From positions 1 to 47,273 of the forward strand of contig CAZSGY010000026.1 of assembly GCA_964606975.1 (NCBI GenBank): DNA of 47,273 bases. Direction: 5' to 3'. Below are positions 1 to 8,393 of the stretch, piece by piece (the stretch's first letter is position 1; each line of letters begins with the position of its first letter). The translations under genes and the position numbers were made by a program. The stretch is from UBA8517 sp964606975 (GTDB taxonomy: Bacteria; Patescibacteriota; Microgenomatia; UBA8517). The notes beneath the pieces were generated by a model. That model was given only the letters and a program-made list of their open reading frames with translations. It searched no databases and was not told the origin of the DNA.

Positions 1-351
1 CCGCCTGTTCCACAGCCTCAACCGGTTGGGCAACCGACAGCGCCGGTTTCGACGATTGAACAGGTTAATCCAGCCCCGCCGCCCCAAGAGCCACCCAAAA
101 AAAGCTCGCCGACATTAACTATTGCCCTGACTTTGCTACTGCTTGCGATTTTAGCGTTAGGCGCATATGTTTTGCTGTCGGGAAATTTTGGAACCTCAGG
201 TGGCAATCAGGCAAAGACTCCTGGACCCACAATAATTCCGACGACTTTGCCGACCGAAGTTCCTTTTGCCTCACCGTCAGCGACGCCGCTTATCGAGGCT
301 TCTCCTTCCGCTTCCAGTAGTCCGTCTGCTTCTCCAAGCTTCAACAACTAA
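1..351 (+). CDS. Pro-rich single-pass membrane protein, C-terminal part only
   Basis: The frame is open from the first base, so the start lies outside the window and only the last 116 residues are seen. The visible part begins with a Pro/Gln-rich stretch, then a short basic patch (PPKKSS), one hydrophobic segment of about 20 residues (around residues 41-60) and a tail dominated by Ser, Pro, Thr and Ala that ends at a TAA stop. This suggests a cytoplasmic Pro-rich tail, a membrane anchor and a mucin-like outer tail. The same layout recurs at 6969 and at 38927 in this window. No catalytic domain is visible, and the function is unknown. It converges on the ValRS gene with a 16 nt gap and no clear terminator. 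Confidence 0.6.
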   Translation, partial: PPVPQPQPVGQPTAPVSTIEQVNPAPPPQEPPKKSSPTLTIALTLLLLAILALGAYVLLSGNFGTSGGNQAKTPGPTIIPTTLPTEVPFASPSATPLIEASPSASSSPSASPSFNN

Positions 352-367
352 CCCAAACATGGTTTTG

Positions 368-2416
368 TTATTCCTTTGGCCAAGAAGAGGTAATTAGAAG
401 TTCAGCTTCGCCGATTTCACTCCAAATCTGTTCCGTTATAAAAGGCATAAAAGGGTGAAGCAGTTTCAGGAAAATTAATAAGCCCTTTTTCATTTGTGCG
501 GCTCCGATTTCACCCTTTTTGGAGTTCTCAATTGCTTCATCACAATACCAATGCCAAAATTCGCTGTACAAAAATTCAACAGCCTGGTTTAACTTGTATT
601 TTTCAAGGTATCGTGTGGTTACTTTAATTATTTCGTGAATATGCTTATCAAAAGATTCGTTTACCTTTGCCTCGGCTGAGAAACTTGACACAAAACGGGC
701 TGCATTCCAGAGTTTATTGCCAAACTTCCTTTGAGCGTTAATATTCTCTTCAGAAAGGGCAACATCGTTTTCGACCAACGCGCCCCAAAGTATCCCCATT
801 CTAAGAGCATCGGCTCCATATTTGTCAGCCATTTCAATGGGGTTAATGACATTGCCCTTTGATTTACTAATTTTTTGCCCCTCTTTATCGCGAACAAGTC
901 CATGAATCAATACCTCTTTAAACGGGGTTTTGCCGGTAACATAAATGCCGAGCATAATCATTCTGATTACCCAGAAGGGGAGAATGTCGTAAGCTGTTTC
1001 CATAACTGAAGTGGAATAAAAATAATCAAAGTCATCGGGTTTTGTTGTCTTAAGAGTTGCAAACGGCCACTGTCCTGAGGAGAACCAGGTGTCGAAGGTG
1101 TCCGTATCCTGAGACAGTTTTGCGTGACCGCAATGTCCGCATTTTTCAGGCGTGACTCCGTCAGTAATTGTCCATTCCAGACATTTATCACATCTATAGG
1201 CAGGAATTCTTATTCCCCAGACGATTTGACGGCTAATATTCCAATCTTTGAGATTCTTGTACCAATTTTTAGCAATTTTCTCGAATTTTTTGGCGGCGAA
1301 CTTGACCTCACCTTTTTTGATAGCTTCTAAAGACTTGGCGACCAAAGGTTTTACCTCCAAAAACCATTGTTTAGAAATCATCGGCTCAATTACTCCATGG
1401 TCGCGGTAGCACGTGCCCACAGAGTGGTGGATCGGCTCCGTTTTAACAAGCTTCCCTGCGTCCATTAAATCTAAGACGACTTGTTCACGGGCCGCCTCAG
1501 CCTTTAACCCAATATACTTTTCGGGAGTTCCGACCATTCTTCCGGAGTCATCAATTACGGAAACTGTAGACAATTTGTGTTTCTGACCAATTTCAAAATC
1601 TGTCGGGTCGTGGGCCGGCGTGATCTTAAGTGCACCCGTGCCCGTAGCTATGTCGACCAAAGAATCTTCAATAATTGGAACCTCGCGGTTAATAAGCGGT
1701 ATTTTTGCGGTTAATCCAACCAAGTTTTTATATCTCACGTCCTTGGGGTTTACTGCTACAGCCACGTCGGCAAAAATTGTTTCTGGCCTGGTCGTGGCTA
1801 TCTTAATGTTGCCGTAATTTAAATAATAAAGTTTGTCATCCCGCTCTACATAATCCACCTCAAGTTGGGAATAGGCGGTGCCACAGCGTGGGCAATAATT
1901 AATAATTTTTTCACCCCTGTAGATTAACCCGTCATCATAGAGTTTTTTAAAAGTTCCATAAACTATTTTGACGATTTCAGGATCAAGCGTAAATTTGAAT
2001 CTTGTCCAGTCGCATGAGGCTCCTAGCTTCTTAAGCTGAGATTCCATAACGCCGGTGTTTTCCTGAACGTAATCCCAAATCATTTTATAAAGAGTGTCAC
2101 GGTCGAAATCAAAACGGGATTGCCCCTTTTCTTTAAGTTTTTTCTCGAAAACATATTGGGTTTCGATACCGGCATGGTCGGATCCCGGGAGCCAGAGAGT
2201 GGAGTCTCCCCTCATTCTGTGATAGCGAATTAAAACATCTTCAATAGCTACAAATCTTGCATGGCCTATATGAAGCGGGTCATTGGCGTTTGGAGGGGGC
2301 ATGATAATAGTGAAAGGTTTTTTACCCTTGCCCGTACTTGGAGTGAAAGCGCCCGATTTCTCCCATTTGTCATAAATATTGCCCTCGTATTTGCTGTGAT
2401 CGTAAATAGTATCCAT
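368..2416 (-). CDS. valS: Valine--tRNA ligase, compact form
   Basis: Class I aminoacyl-tRNA synthetase that charges tRNA-Val, 682 aa. Visible motifs: PPPNANDPLHIGHA with the HIGH signature at residues 49-52, the GSDHAGIETQ segment near 79-87, an editing (CP1) domain with TTRPET near 208-213, Cys pairs that could bind zinc (C175/C178, C409/C412, C426/C429), and the KISKS loop at 515-519. The DHAGIxTQ and editing motifs favour ValRS over IleRS or LeuRS. Bacterial ValRS is usually about 870-950 aa; here the protein stops soon after the anticodon-binding helical domain, so the C-terminal coiled-coil arm is missing. It is the last gene of the leftward t6A block, 28 nt after tsaD. Confidence 0.9.
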   Translation of the reverse strand: MDTIYDHSKYEGNIYDKWEKSGAFTPSTGKGKKPFTIIMPPPNANDPLHIGHARFVAIEDVLIRYHRMRGDSTLWLPGSDHAGIETQYVFEKKLKEKGQSRFDFDRDTLYKMIWDYVQENTGVMESQLKKLGASCDWTRFKFTLDPEIVKIVYGTFKKLYDDGLIYRGEKIINYCPRCGTAYSQLEVDYVERDDKLYYLNYGNIKIATTRPETIFADVAVAVNPKDVRYKNLVGLTAKIPLINREVPIIEDSLVDIATGTGALKITPAHDPTDFEIGQKHKLSTVSVIDDSGRMVGTPEKYIGLKAEAAREQVVLDLMDAGKLVKTEPIHHSVGTCYRDHGVIEPMISKQWFLEVKPLVAKSLEAIKKGEVKFAAKKFEKIAKNWYKNLKDWNISRQIVWGIRIPAYRCDKCLEWTITDGVTPEKCGHCGHAKLSQDTDTFDTWFSSGQWPFATLKTTKPDDFDYFYSTSVMETAYDILPFWVIRMIMLGIYVTGKTPFKEVLIHGLVRDKEGQKISKSKGNVINPIEMADKYGADALRMGILWGALVENDVALSEENINAQRKFGNKLWNAARFVSSFSAEAKVNESFDKHIHEIIKVTTRYLEKYKLNQAVEFLYSEFWHWYCDEAIENSKKGEIGAAQMKKGLLIFLKLLHPFMPFITEQIWSEIGEAELLITSSWPKE

Positions 2417-2444
2417 AATCAGGTCCTACGCCTGTATTTTAACA

Positions 2445-3485
2445 TCAATCTGTTATTTTTGCGCCCGGGTCTCGGTCAATTGTGGTTATAGAGGTGTACT
2501 CGTTTCTTTGGGCTTTGTAATAGGCAGCAACCCCAATCATGGCTGCATTGTCCCCGTACAGTTTCTTTGATTTTGGAAAACTAATATCTATTGAAAATTT
2601 GCGCGCCAGCTTTCTTAAACGTTTTCTTAGTTCTGTGTTTGCAGAAACTCCGCCGCCAACCAATAAATAATTGTAAGCATCCGGCGGCTGGTTTGATAAA
2701 TGAAAGGACAAAATCCGTTCAACGTGGGCAAAGGCGGTATTCTGAAAAGATGCTGCCAGATCTTCGATTTTGTTTTTAGTCAAAGGTTGCTCCGATTCTA
2801 CGAGTCTCGAAAAGGCAGTTTTAAGACCGGAATATGTAAAAATCATTCGTTTTTCCTGACCGGCGATCGGAACCGGGAGTTTATATTTATCTTTATTTCC
2901 AAATTTAGCCATTTTTTCTAAAATCGCGCCACCGGGGTAACCCAAACCCAGCATTCTGGCTGCTTTGTCCAAAGCCTCACCAAGTGCGTCGTCAGTAGTT
3001 TCTGCTAGGATCTCATACGAACCGATTTTATGAATTTTAATTAAAATCGTATTTCCCCCTGAAATTACAAGTCCCAGACTGGGAAATTTAAGATTCGACA
3101 ATTTTTTTGGAGTTCCCGTGCTTGCCAGCGGGCTTAGTACGTGCCCTTCAATGTGATTAACGCCAATAATGGGTTTGTTGTATTTAGCGGCGAGCTTTTT
3201 GGCCCTATCTATGCCGACACCCAGTGCGATTGAAAGACCTGGCCCCGTGGTGACGGCGATAACATCAACGCCCTTCTCAAGAGATACCCGGGCTTTGTAG
3301 AGTGCCTTTTTGATTACCCAATCAATTCTTTCCTCGTGCATGCGCTTGGCGAGAGACGGCATAACTCCGCCAAACTTAGCATGCCATGTAGCCTGTGACC
3401 ATATTGTATTGGAGAGAATACTGGCCCCATCTGTTACGGCAGCGGCTGTCTCATCACAACTGGTATCTATGGCTAAAATTTTCAT
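2445..3485 (-). CDS. tsaD: tRNA N6-adenosine threonylcarbamoyltransferase TsaD
   Basis: Transfers the threonylcarbamoyl group from TC-AMP to A37 of ANN-decoding tRNAs (t6A). The 346 aa protein has the ASKHA fold start MKILAIDTSCDETAAAV, the metal-binding HIEGH motif at residues 111-115, and the GGxxS-type nucleotide loop late in the protein (LLVGGGVSAN). I chose the ATG at 3485 because TsaD proteins begin directly at this strand; a GTG 24 nt upstream would add eight residues without similarity. It follows the ThpR-like gene by 39 nt and precedes valS. Together with the TsaC-TsaE fusion upstream it forms most of a t6A pathway; a tsaB gene is not in the window. Confidence 0.93.
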   Translation of the reverse strand: MKILAIDTSCDETAAAVTDGASILSNTIWSQATWHAKFGGVMPSLAKRMHEERIDWVIKKALYKARVSLEKGVDVIAVTTGPGLSIALGVGIDRAKKLAAKYNKPIIGVNHIEGHVLSPLASTGTPKKLSNLKFPSLGLVISGGNTILIKIHKIGSYEILAETTDDALGEALDKAARMLGLGYPGGAILEKMAKFGNKDKYKLPVPIAGQEKRMIFTYSGLKTAFSRLVESEQPLTKNKIEDLAASFQNTAFAHVERILSFHLSNQPPDAYNYLLVGGGVSANTELRKRLRKLARKFSIDISFPKSKKLYGDNAAMIGVAAYYKAQRNEYTSITTIDRDPGAKITD

Positions 3486-3524
3486 AACAACAGGTTTCAA
3501 GGATACCACATTTGATTTAAGGTG

Positions 3525-4058
3525 TTATATTTTCTCTGATATTAACAAGGCGGTAGCTCCTTCCTCAGTTCGATAGTAAAGCCCTATTGTCTTTGCCTCG
3601 AATGGATCTAAAAATTTGCTTCTGTCGTAAATATCTAAAAGTTTGCCAATATCGTGTTTGTTAAACTGGCCCCATTTTGCTCTTTTAATTGTTATATGTG
3701 GCGAAAAAGAATGATTGAAGGCCGGATTTTCGGGTAAGGCTTTTTCTAAAATTTCCCTAATTTTTTCAAGCTCATCTGTCTTTTTTATTTTTAAAACAAA
3801 AATGCCGCCTTTGTCGCCGAGAAAACCCAGTTTCTCAGGAATAATAGGTAAATATCCGTTGTGGCGCGGCAGACTTTCCATGACATTCTTTATTTTTGGA
3901 AGTTCCGGTTCGGTAATCTTTCCCATTAAAAGCAATGTCATGTGATAGAAGCTTTTATTTCCGTTTATACTCTGGACCCATCTGAAAAGAGGGCTTTCAG
4001 TTATGGGAATCGCCATATAGGATTTGCTATAAGTTTCCCCAGGTAATGATTCTTTCAT
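3525..4058 (-). CDS. 2H phosphoesterase, RNA 2',3'-cyclic phosphodiesterase (ThpR/LigT-like)
   Basis: The 177 aa protein carries the two HxT motifs of the 2H superfamily: HMT at residues 39-41 and HIT at 121-123. Members hydrolyse 2',3'-cyclic phosphate ends of RNA or join tRNA halves; the exact substrate cannot be told from sequence. The start at 4058 overlaps the end of the TsaC-TsaE gene by 32 nt; an ATG at 4016 would remove the overlap but would cut into the first beta strand (SYMAIPI), so I keep the longer form. Its place between tsaC-tsaE and tsaD suggests a tRNA-linked job, which is an inference from position only. Confidence 0.8.
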   Translation of the reverse strand: MKESLPGETYSKSYMAIPITESPLFRWVQSINGNKSFYHMTLLLMGKITEPELPKIKNVMESLPRHNGYLPIIPEKLGFLGDKGGIFVLKIKKTDELEKIREILEKALPENPAFNHSFSPHITIKRAKWGQFNKHDIGKLLDIYDRSKFLDPFEAKTIGLYYRTEEGATALLISEKI

Positions 4059-5094
4059 TTATCTGTTTACCAAACTCAATGTTCACCCAAATAACAACGG
4101 CCTCATCATCGATCTCACGGATAACGTTTACTACTTTATCTGCCCATTCTATAGAAACAACCGACCTATTTTCAATAACATCTTTAAAATCCAACTGCAT
4201 AAGTTCGGCCGAAGATTCCAATCTCCAGGTATCAAAATGGTGCAAGTTGTATTTTCCGTTTGCTGTTTTATATTCATTTTCAATCGCAAAAGTCGGAGAA
4301 GTTACAAGTTCTTTGATGCCCATGGCTTTTGCCAGGCCTTTAGTGAATTGGGTTTTGCCCGCACCCATATTTCCCTGAAGAGCAAAAACAATCGATTTTT
4401 TGCCGTAATAAGATTCATACTTTTGCCACAATTCTTTGGCACAATTTTGGGTACCCTCCTCATTGGTTGTTAGAACAGTGTTTTCATCGGAGAATTTGAT
4501 TTGCCCTTGTCTTAAGGTTGTGGGTTCGTCAAATGTTGTATCAATAACAGTAGATGGATCACGGGTGGGAAGAGTGCCGGCATCTACGATCAAATCTATG
4601 AGTTTAATTTGTTTTTGACTTAAATTATCCAAAATATCAGAAATCTTGTAAGGACGTTTTTTATAGCTGACATTTGCCGATGTTGCCGTAATTGGCTTGC
4701 CAAATTTGACAAGTAAATCATGAACCAGCTGGTGGCTAGATATTCTTATTCCCACTTTTCCGTCTTCAGATTCAACTCCTTTGGCCAGTTTGTGTTTTCC
4801 CCTGACAATAATGGTTAATGGACCGGGCAAAAACTCGTCAAACAATTTTTTTGCAGATTTATTTATATTCCCGTATTTTTCAGCCATTTTAATATCTTGA
4901 ACTGCAATGGAATAAGGTTTTCCCAGGGGACGGTTTTTATAAGCCGTGAGTTTTTGGACAGCGGATGCATTGGTGGCATCAACGCCGGCGCCGTAGAGCG
5001 TTTCGGTAGGATAAATAACCAATCCTCCGGATTTTAATACATCAATAATCTCATCCAAAAAATTCCGCTTTTTGTCCGCTTTGATTATCCGCAT
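4027..5094 (-). CDS. TsaC-TsaE fusion protein (t6A biosynthesis)
   Basis: One continuous 355 aa frame joins two t6A enzymes. Residues 1 to about 195 are a YrdC/Sua5 (TsaC) domain that makes threonylcarbamoyl-AMP: YPTETLYGAG near 28-37, the basic NRPLGKP segment near 54-60, and SANVS near 139-143. Residues about 205-355 are a TsaE P-loop ATPase: Walker A GNMGAGKT near 241-248, SPTFAIENEY, HHFDTWRL and SIEWADK. Both halves keep their hallmark residues, so both are probably active. The ATG at 5094 is preferred over a TTG two codons upstream. A TATAAT lies 5 nt before this ATG. A sequencing artefact joining two genes is possible but unlikely, since no stop codon or frame change lies in the linker. 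Confidence 0.9.
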   Translation of the reverse strand: MRIIKADKKRNFLDEIIDVLKSGGLVIYPTETLYGAGVDATNASAVQKLTAYKNRPLGKPYSIAVQDIKMAEKYGNINKSAKKLFDEFLPGPLTIIVRGKHKLAKGVESEDGKVGIRISSHQLVHDLLVKFGKPITATSANVSYKKRPYKISDILDNLSQKQIKLIDLIVDAGTLPTRDPSTVIDTTFDEPTTLRQGQIKFSDENTVLTTNEEGTQNCAKELWQKYESYYGKKSIVFALQGNMGAGKTQFTKGLAKAMGIKELVTSPTFAIENEYKTANGKYNLHHFDTWRLESSAELMQLDFKDVIENRSVVSIEWADKVVNVIREIDDEAVVIWVNIEFGKQINERIITWGNL

Positions 5095-5099
5095 GAGCA

Positions 5100-5105
5100 A
5101 TTATA
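5100..5105 (-). promoter_or_regulatory. -10 box for tsaC-tsaE, leaderless arrangement
   Basis: On the minus strand TATAAT ends 5 nt before the ATG at 5094. With a usual 6-8 nt spacing the transcript would begin at or next to the A of the start codon. No Shine-Dalgarno sequence is present and no good -35 was found. Confidence 0.5.
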
Positions 5106-5140
5106 ACCAGAAGCGGCATAAGAATCACCAGCATCCTGTG

Positions 5141-6898
5141 TTATTGAACCGGCCCTGTACCCCGAAGATAAACAGCCTGCCAGGGTTTGTAGTTGCTAAT
5201 AAAAGTCTTATTAATTGTTTCCTGGCCGTTTCTGGTAACAACATAATTAAAGGTCACTTTTGATCCCCAAGCTTTGTAATCAATTTGCTTGATTGTGCCG
5301 ACAGGAAGTGTGGGATCGTCCTGATAAAGGTCTTCCGGGGGAGGAACGACGTTACTGACAATCGGCTTAGAGATCGTAGCGATACGACCGTCACTTGTAC
5401 CGTAAATTTCAAACACAAGGGAATAATTTTTTGTATCAGCTTTAGCGACGATAAGAATGTATCCCGGAGTGTCGTTCAGAAATTTTAGATCAGGTGAAGG
5501 GCTGTAGACTGTGGCGTCAAGTCCGGGCGGGGAACCTTGCTCATAATAACTTACTCTGTAGGCATGTGCCTGCCGTTCGGTAATGGGAAATCCTGAGTTG
5601 AGTACTGCCCGGAAGAGAGTTGAAGACACCTGACAAACGCCACCACCGTCTCCGAGAATTGTTTTACCGCCGCTAATGATATAAGCCTGTTGGTAGCCGG
5701 TAAAGGCTGACACGTCGCCAAGGGTGTTATTAAACGAAAATGTTTCGCCCGGTTTGACCAGTGTGCCGTTAATCCTGTTCGTTGCCAGAGCGACATTGTG
5801 AACACGGCTGGGTATTGAGTGGTAGTAAGTTGAAGTGCCTCTACCGAGAAGCTCATTGATGCCCAGGTTGTTTACTTTGTCGGTGGTGACCTCGGGTGAT
5901 GTTTTGACAACAGGAACATCAATTTCGAGGCTTTTATCAGTTGTTTTTTCAAGTTGGTCCAGTTTATCGGTAAGCAAACTTTTAAGTTGATCCGTATTTA
6001 CTTTTATTCCATCTAAAGAGGGGGCAAACTCCGTAACCTTACCGTTTTCAAAAACAAATTTTGGGTTTTGAGGTTCCCGCTCGAAGGAATCCTGGGCTTT
6101 ACCCATGAGTTCGGATAGCTCTTTGTCTTTGTAGCCTCCGTTAGGGTCAAGTAGTTTAAAAATATCCGTATCTGTCAGGTTATGGGTCTGATATTCAAAT
6201 TTTAATGCAATACTTTTGCCTAAATATTTTTCGGCACGCAGCGCAAAATCTGTTGCCTGGGCGTCGTTTAAGGTATTATCAATTTCGTCAACAGGAATCT
6301 GAATTTGAGATAAATCGTTGTTGGATAGAGCATGAATAATAGCGGCGGTTAATTTTTCCTGATTTACTTCTTTTCCAGCAGAGCCTTTATTGACGACAAC
6401 TTTGCCATTGGCCTTGTCAACCGAAGGGTCGACGGCGTCTATAGAAATTTGGCCTGCAAGTATCGAAACAATTTTACTAAGTTTATCGTTGTTAATTGAG
6501 AAAATTAGCTCAAAATTCTTGGGAGAAAAAAGAAGCGCCATACGATTTTTGGAATAATTAAAGACATTTCCGGTTCGGGTAAAGTCGTAAACATTGGATA
6601 TGGAGGCGTCATAATCATAGGCCAGATCCATATCCTTAGTTTTAATTTCAAAAGCTTGATCTTGGTAGTTTAAAACTATTTTTTCGGGTACCGAAACGTT
6701 TTTTTCTAAAATTAGTTTTGCATCCTCCTTTGTCCTTCCTGAAACCGATACTCCGGCAACTGTTGAATTGGGATAAATTTTATTGTTGTAGGACAGGAAA
6801 TAGGAAACATAAAGGGATATTAAAATCAAGAAAAAAATAGCTAAAGCTATTGCCATGCTGTAAATGAGTTTTTTGTTTATACGCAGGATTTTTTTCAT
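5141..6898 (-). CDS. VanW family protein with N-terminal membrane anchor
   Basis: 585 aa. A transmembrane segment at about residues 13-36 is followed by a long region with two repeats of the type called putative peptidoglycan-binding in YoaR/VanW proteins, then the VanW domain: GETFSFNNTLG, the GGGVCQVSSTLFRA segment with its conserved Cys, and the AHAYRVSYY stretch. The last ~60 residues resemble a G5-like strand-rich end. The family is linked to cell-wall biology; VanW itself has no proven reaction. The protein should sit on the outer face of the membrane. It is the first gene of the leftward block, 46 nt before the TsaC-TsaE fusion. A TAAAAT about 25 nt upstream of the ATG is a possible -10. 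Confidence 0.85.
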   Translation of the reverse strand: MKKILRINKKLIYSMAIALAIFFLILISLYVSYFLSYNNKIYPNSTVAGVSVSGRTKEDAKLILEKNVSVPEKIVLNYQDQAFEIKTKDMDLAYDYDASISNVYDFTRTGNVFNYSKNRMALLFSPKNFELIFSINNDKLSKIVSILAGQISIDAVDPSVDKANGKVVVNKGSAGKEVNQEKLTAAIIHALSNNDLSQIQIPVDEIDNTLNDAQATDFALRAEKYLGKSIALKFEYQTHNLTDTDIFKLLDPNGGYKDKELSELMGKAQDSFEREPQNPKFVFENGKVTEFAPSLDGIKVNTDQLKSLLTDKLDQLEKTTDKSLEIDVPVVKTSPEVTTDKVNNLGINELLGRGTSTYYHSIPSRVHNVALATNRINGTLVKPGETFSFNNTLGDVSAFTGYQQAYIISGGKTILGDGGGVCQVSSTLFRAVLNSGFPITERQAHAYRVSYYEQGSPPGLDATVYSPSPDLKFLNDTPGYILIVAKADTKNYSLVFEIYGTSDGRIATISKPIVSNVVPPPEDLYQDDPTLPVGTIKQIDYKAWGSKVTFNYVVTRNGQETINKTFISNYKPWQAVYLRGTGPVQ

Positions 6899-6958
6899 AA
6901 TTTGTCAAAATGTCTTGCCATATTTTAGCCGTGTGATACCATTTAAATATAGACTAAT

Positions 6959-6964
6959 TAGTAT
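6959..6964 (+). promoter_or_regulatory. Possible -10 box for the solute-binding protein gene
   Basis: TAGTAT lies 4 nt before the ATG at 6969. The spacing fits the near-leaderless pattern of this window, but the region is A/T-rich and other hexamers could serve. Confidence 0.3.
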
Positions 6965-6968
6965 TTAT

Positions 6969-8393
6969 ATGCCACCTTCCAACATTTATTCCAACAATCA
7001 AACTCCGGTTGTACAAAATCCGGTAAACACGCAACCTCCCGCGCAGACGCCAAACGTAATTCCTCAGTCGGTTGCTCCTTCCAGAAAAAAGTTCACCAAG
7101 CCGCTTTTAATTATCGGAATATTATTTTTGGTAGCAGTTTTAGTGATGCTGGCGCTCAAGTTTTTTGGTAACCCGGCGGTTAAAAATTCGGGCGAAATAG
7201 TTTGGTGGGGTCTTTGGGAAAATAAATCTATTGTTGAGCCTCTGATTTCGGAGTATGAAGCTGCACATCCCGGAGTAAAAATCACCTATGTAGAACAATC
7301 AAAAGAAGATTATCGCGAGAGACTGACCAACTCTTTAGATAAGAAAGAGGGCCCGGATATTTTTACTTTTCATAACACTTGGGTGCCGATGTTTAAGTCA
7401 GAACTTGATGCGCTGCCTTCGTCTGTAATGACGGCAGCCGATTACTCAAAGAATTTTTATCCGGTTATAGTGTCAGACATGTCTTACGGAAACTCAATAG
7501 TCGGGATGCCGCTCGGTTACGATTCTTTAACTCTTTTTATAAATGAAGATATTTTTGCCAAAGCCGGCAAGAATCCGCCATCCAATTGGGACGATCTTCG
7601 TGACTTGGCAAAAGAACTGACCATAAAAGACGAGAATGGCACTATCACACAATCAGGAGTGGCTCTTGGCAGAACGGAAAACGTTGATCACTGGCAGGAG
7701 ATACTAGCTCTTTTAATGATTCAAAACGGAGTAGATTTACGCAGTCCCGTGGGCCAGAACGCCGAAGACGCGCTGAAGTTTTTCACTTATTTTTATTCAG
7801 TAGACGGAGTTTGGGATACGACCCTGCCCACATCAACTCAGGCGTTTGCAGCGGGAAAACTGGCAATGTATTTCGCTCCCAGCTGGAGAGTGTTTGACAT
7901 TCAAAGACAAAACCCCGACCTCAAATACAGAACCGTTCCTGTTCCTCAGCTCCCCAAAAGTAGTCCCGACGAAGCAGATATAACTTATGCGACTTATTGG
8001 GCAGCAGGGGTTTGGTCCCAAAGTCCGAGCAAATTAACTGCCTGGGATTTTCTGAAATTTCTAACCTCAAATGAATCTTTACAGAAACTTTACCAGAATG
8101 CATCGGCCATAAGAACTTTTGGCGAAGCTTATCCAAGAACTGATATGGCTTCGTTGCTCACAAACCACCCCGTTCTCGGCTCGATTGTTAATCAGGCTCC
8201 GGGAGCAAGGAGTTGGTATCTGGCAAGCCGCACTTTTGACGGGGAAACCGGAATAAACACTCAACTTTCAAATTATTTCAAGGATGCCGTTAATAGTGTG
8301 GCCGATGGGGATAAAACAGAGACGGAGGCCTTGGATACTGTGGGCAAGGGAGTTATCCAAGTTCTGTCTCAATATGGAATTTCTGTAAGATAA
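6969..8393 (+). CDS. Membrane-anchored family 1 extracellular solute-binding protein
   Basis: 474 aa. The start at the ATG 6969 gives a Pro/Gln/Asn-rich tail of about 45 residues, a basic stop (RKKFTK), one transmembrane helix (about 47-66) and then a periplasmic-binding-protein fold typical of ABC sugar-binding proteins (WWGLWENKSIVEPLISEYE, GPDIFTFHNTW, GMPLGYDSLTLFINEDIF, AAGKLAMYFAPSW). Canonical homologues are lipoproteins or secreted; here there is no lipobox, and the protein appears to be anchored by an N-in helix. No ABC permease or ATPase gene is nearby. The frame stays open upstream of 6969, but that extension overlaps the divergent VanW gene and lacks similarity. Its stop overlaps the next start (TAATG). 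Confidence 0.85.
   Translation: MPPSNIYSNNQTPVVQNPVNTQPPAQTPNVIPQSVAPSRKKFTKPLLIIGILFLVAVLVMLALKFFGNPAVKNSGEIVWWGLWENKSIVEPLISEYEAAHPGVKITYVEQSKEDYRERLTNSLDKKEGPDIFTFHNTWVPMFKSELDALPSSVMTAADYSKNFYPVIVSDMSYGNSIVGMPLGYDSLTLFINEDIFAKAGKNPPSNWDDLRDLAKELTIKDENGTITQSGVALGRTENVDHWQEILALLMIQNGVDLRSPVGQNAEDALKFFTYFYSVDGVWDTTLPTSTQAFAAGKLAMYFAPSWRVFDIQRQNPDLKYRTVPVPQLPKSSPDEADITYATYWAAGVWSQSPSKLTAWDFLKFLTSNESLQKLYQNASAIRTFGEAYPRTDMASLLTNHPVLGSIVNQAPGARSWYLASRTFDGETGINTQLSNYFKDAVNSVADGDKTETEALDTVGKGVIQVLSQYGISVR

Noticed and set aside
6864..6968. N-terminal extension of the solute-binding protein
   Set aside because: It overlaps the start of the divergent VanW gene and would put an extra hydrophobic stretch before the Pro-rich tail; no support for it.
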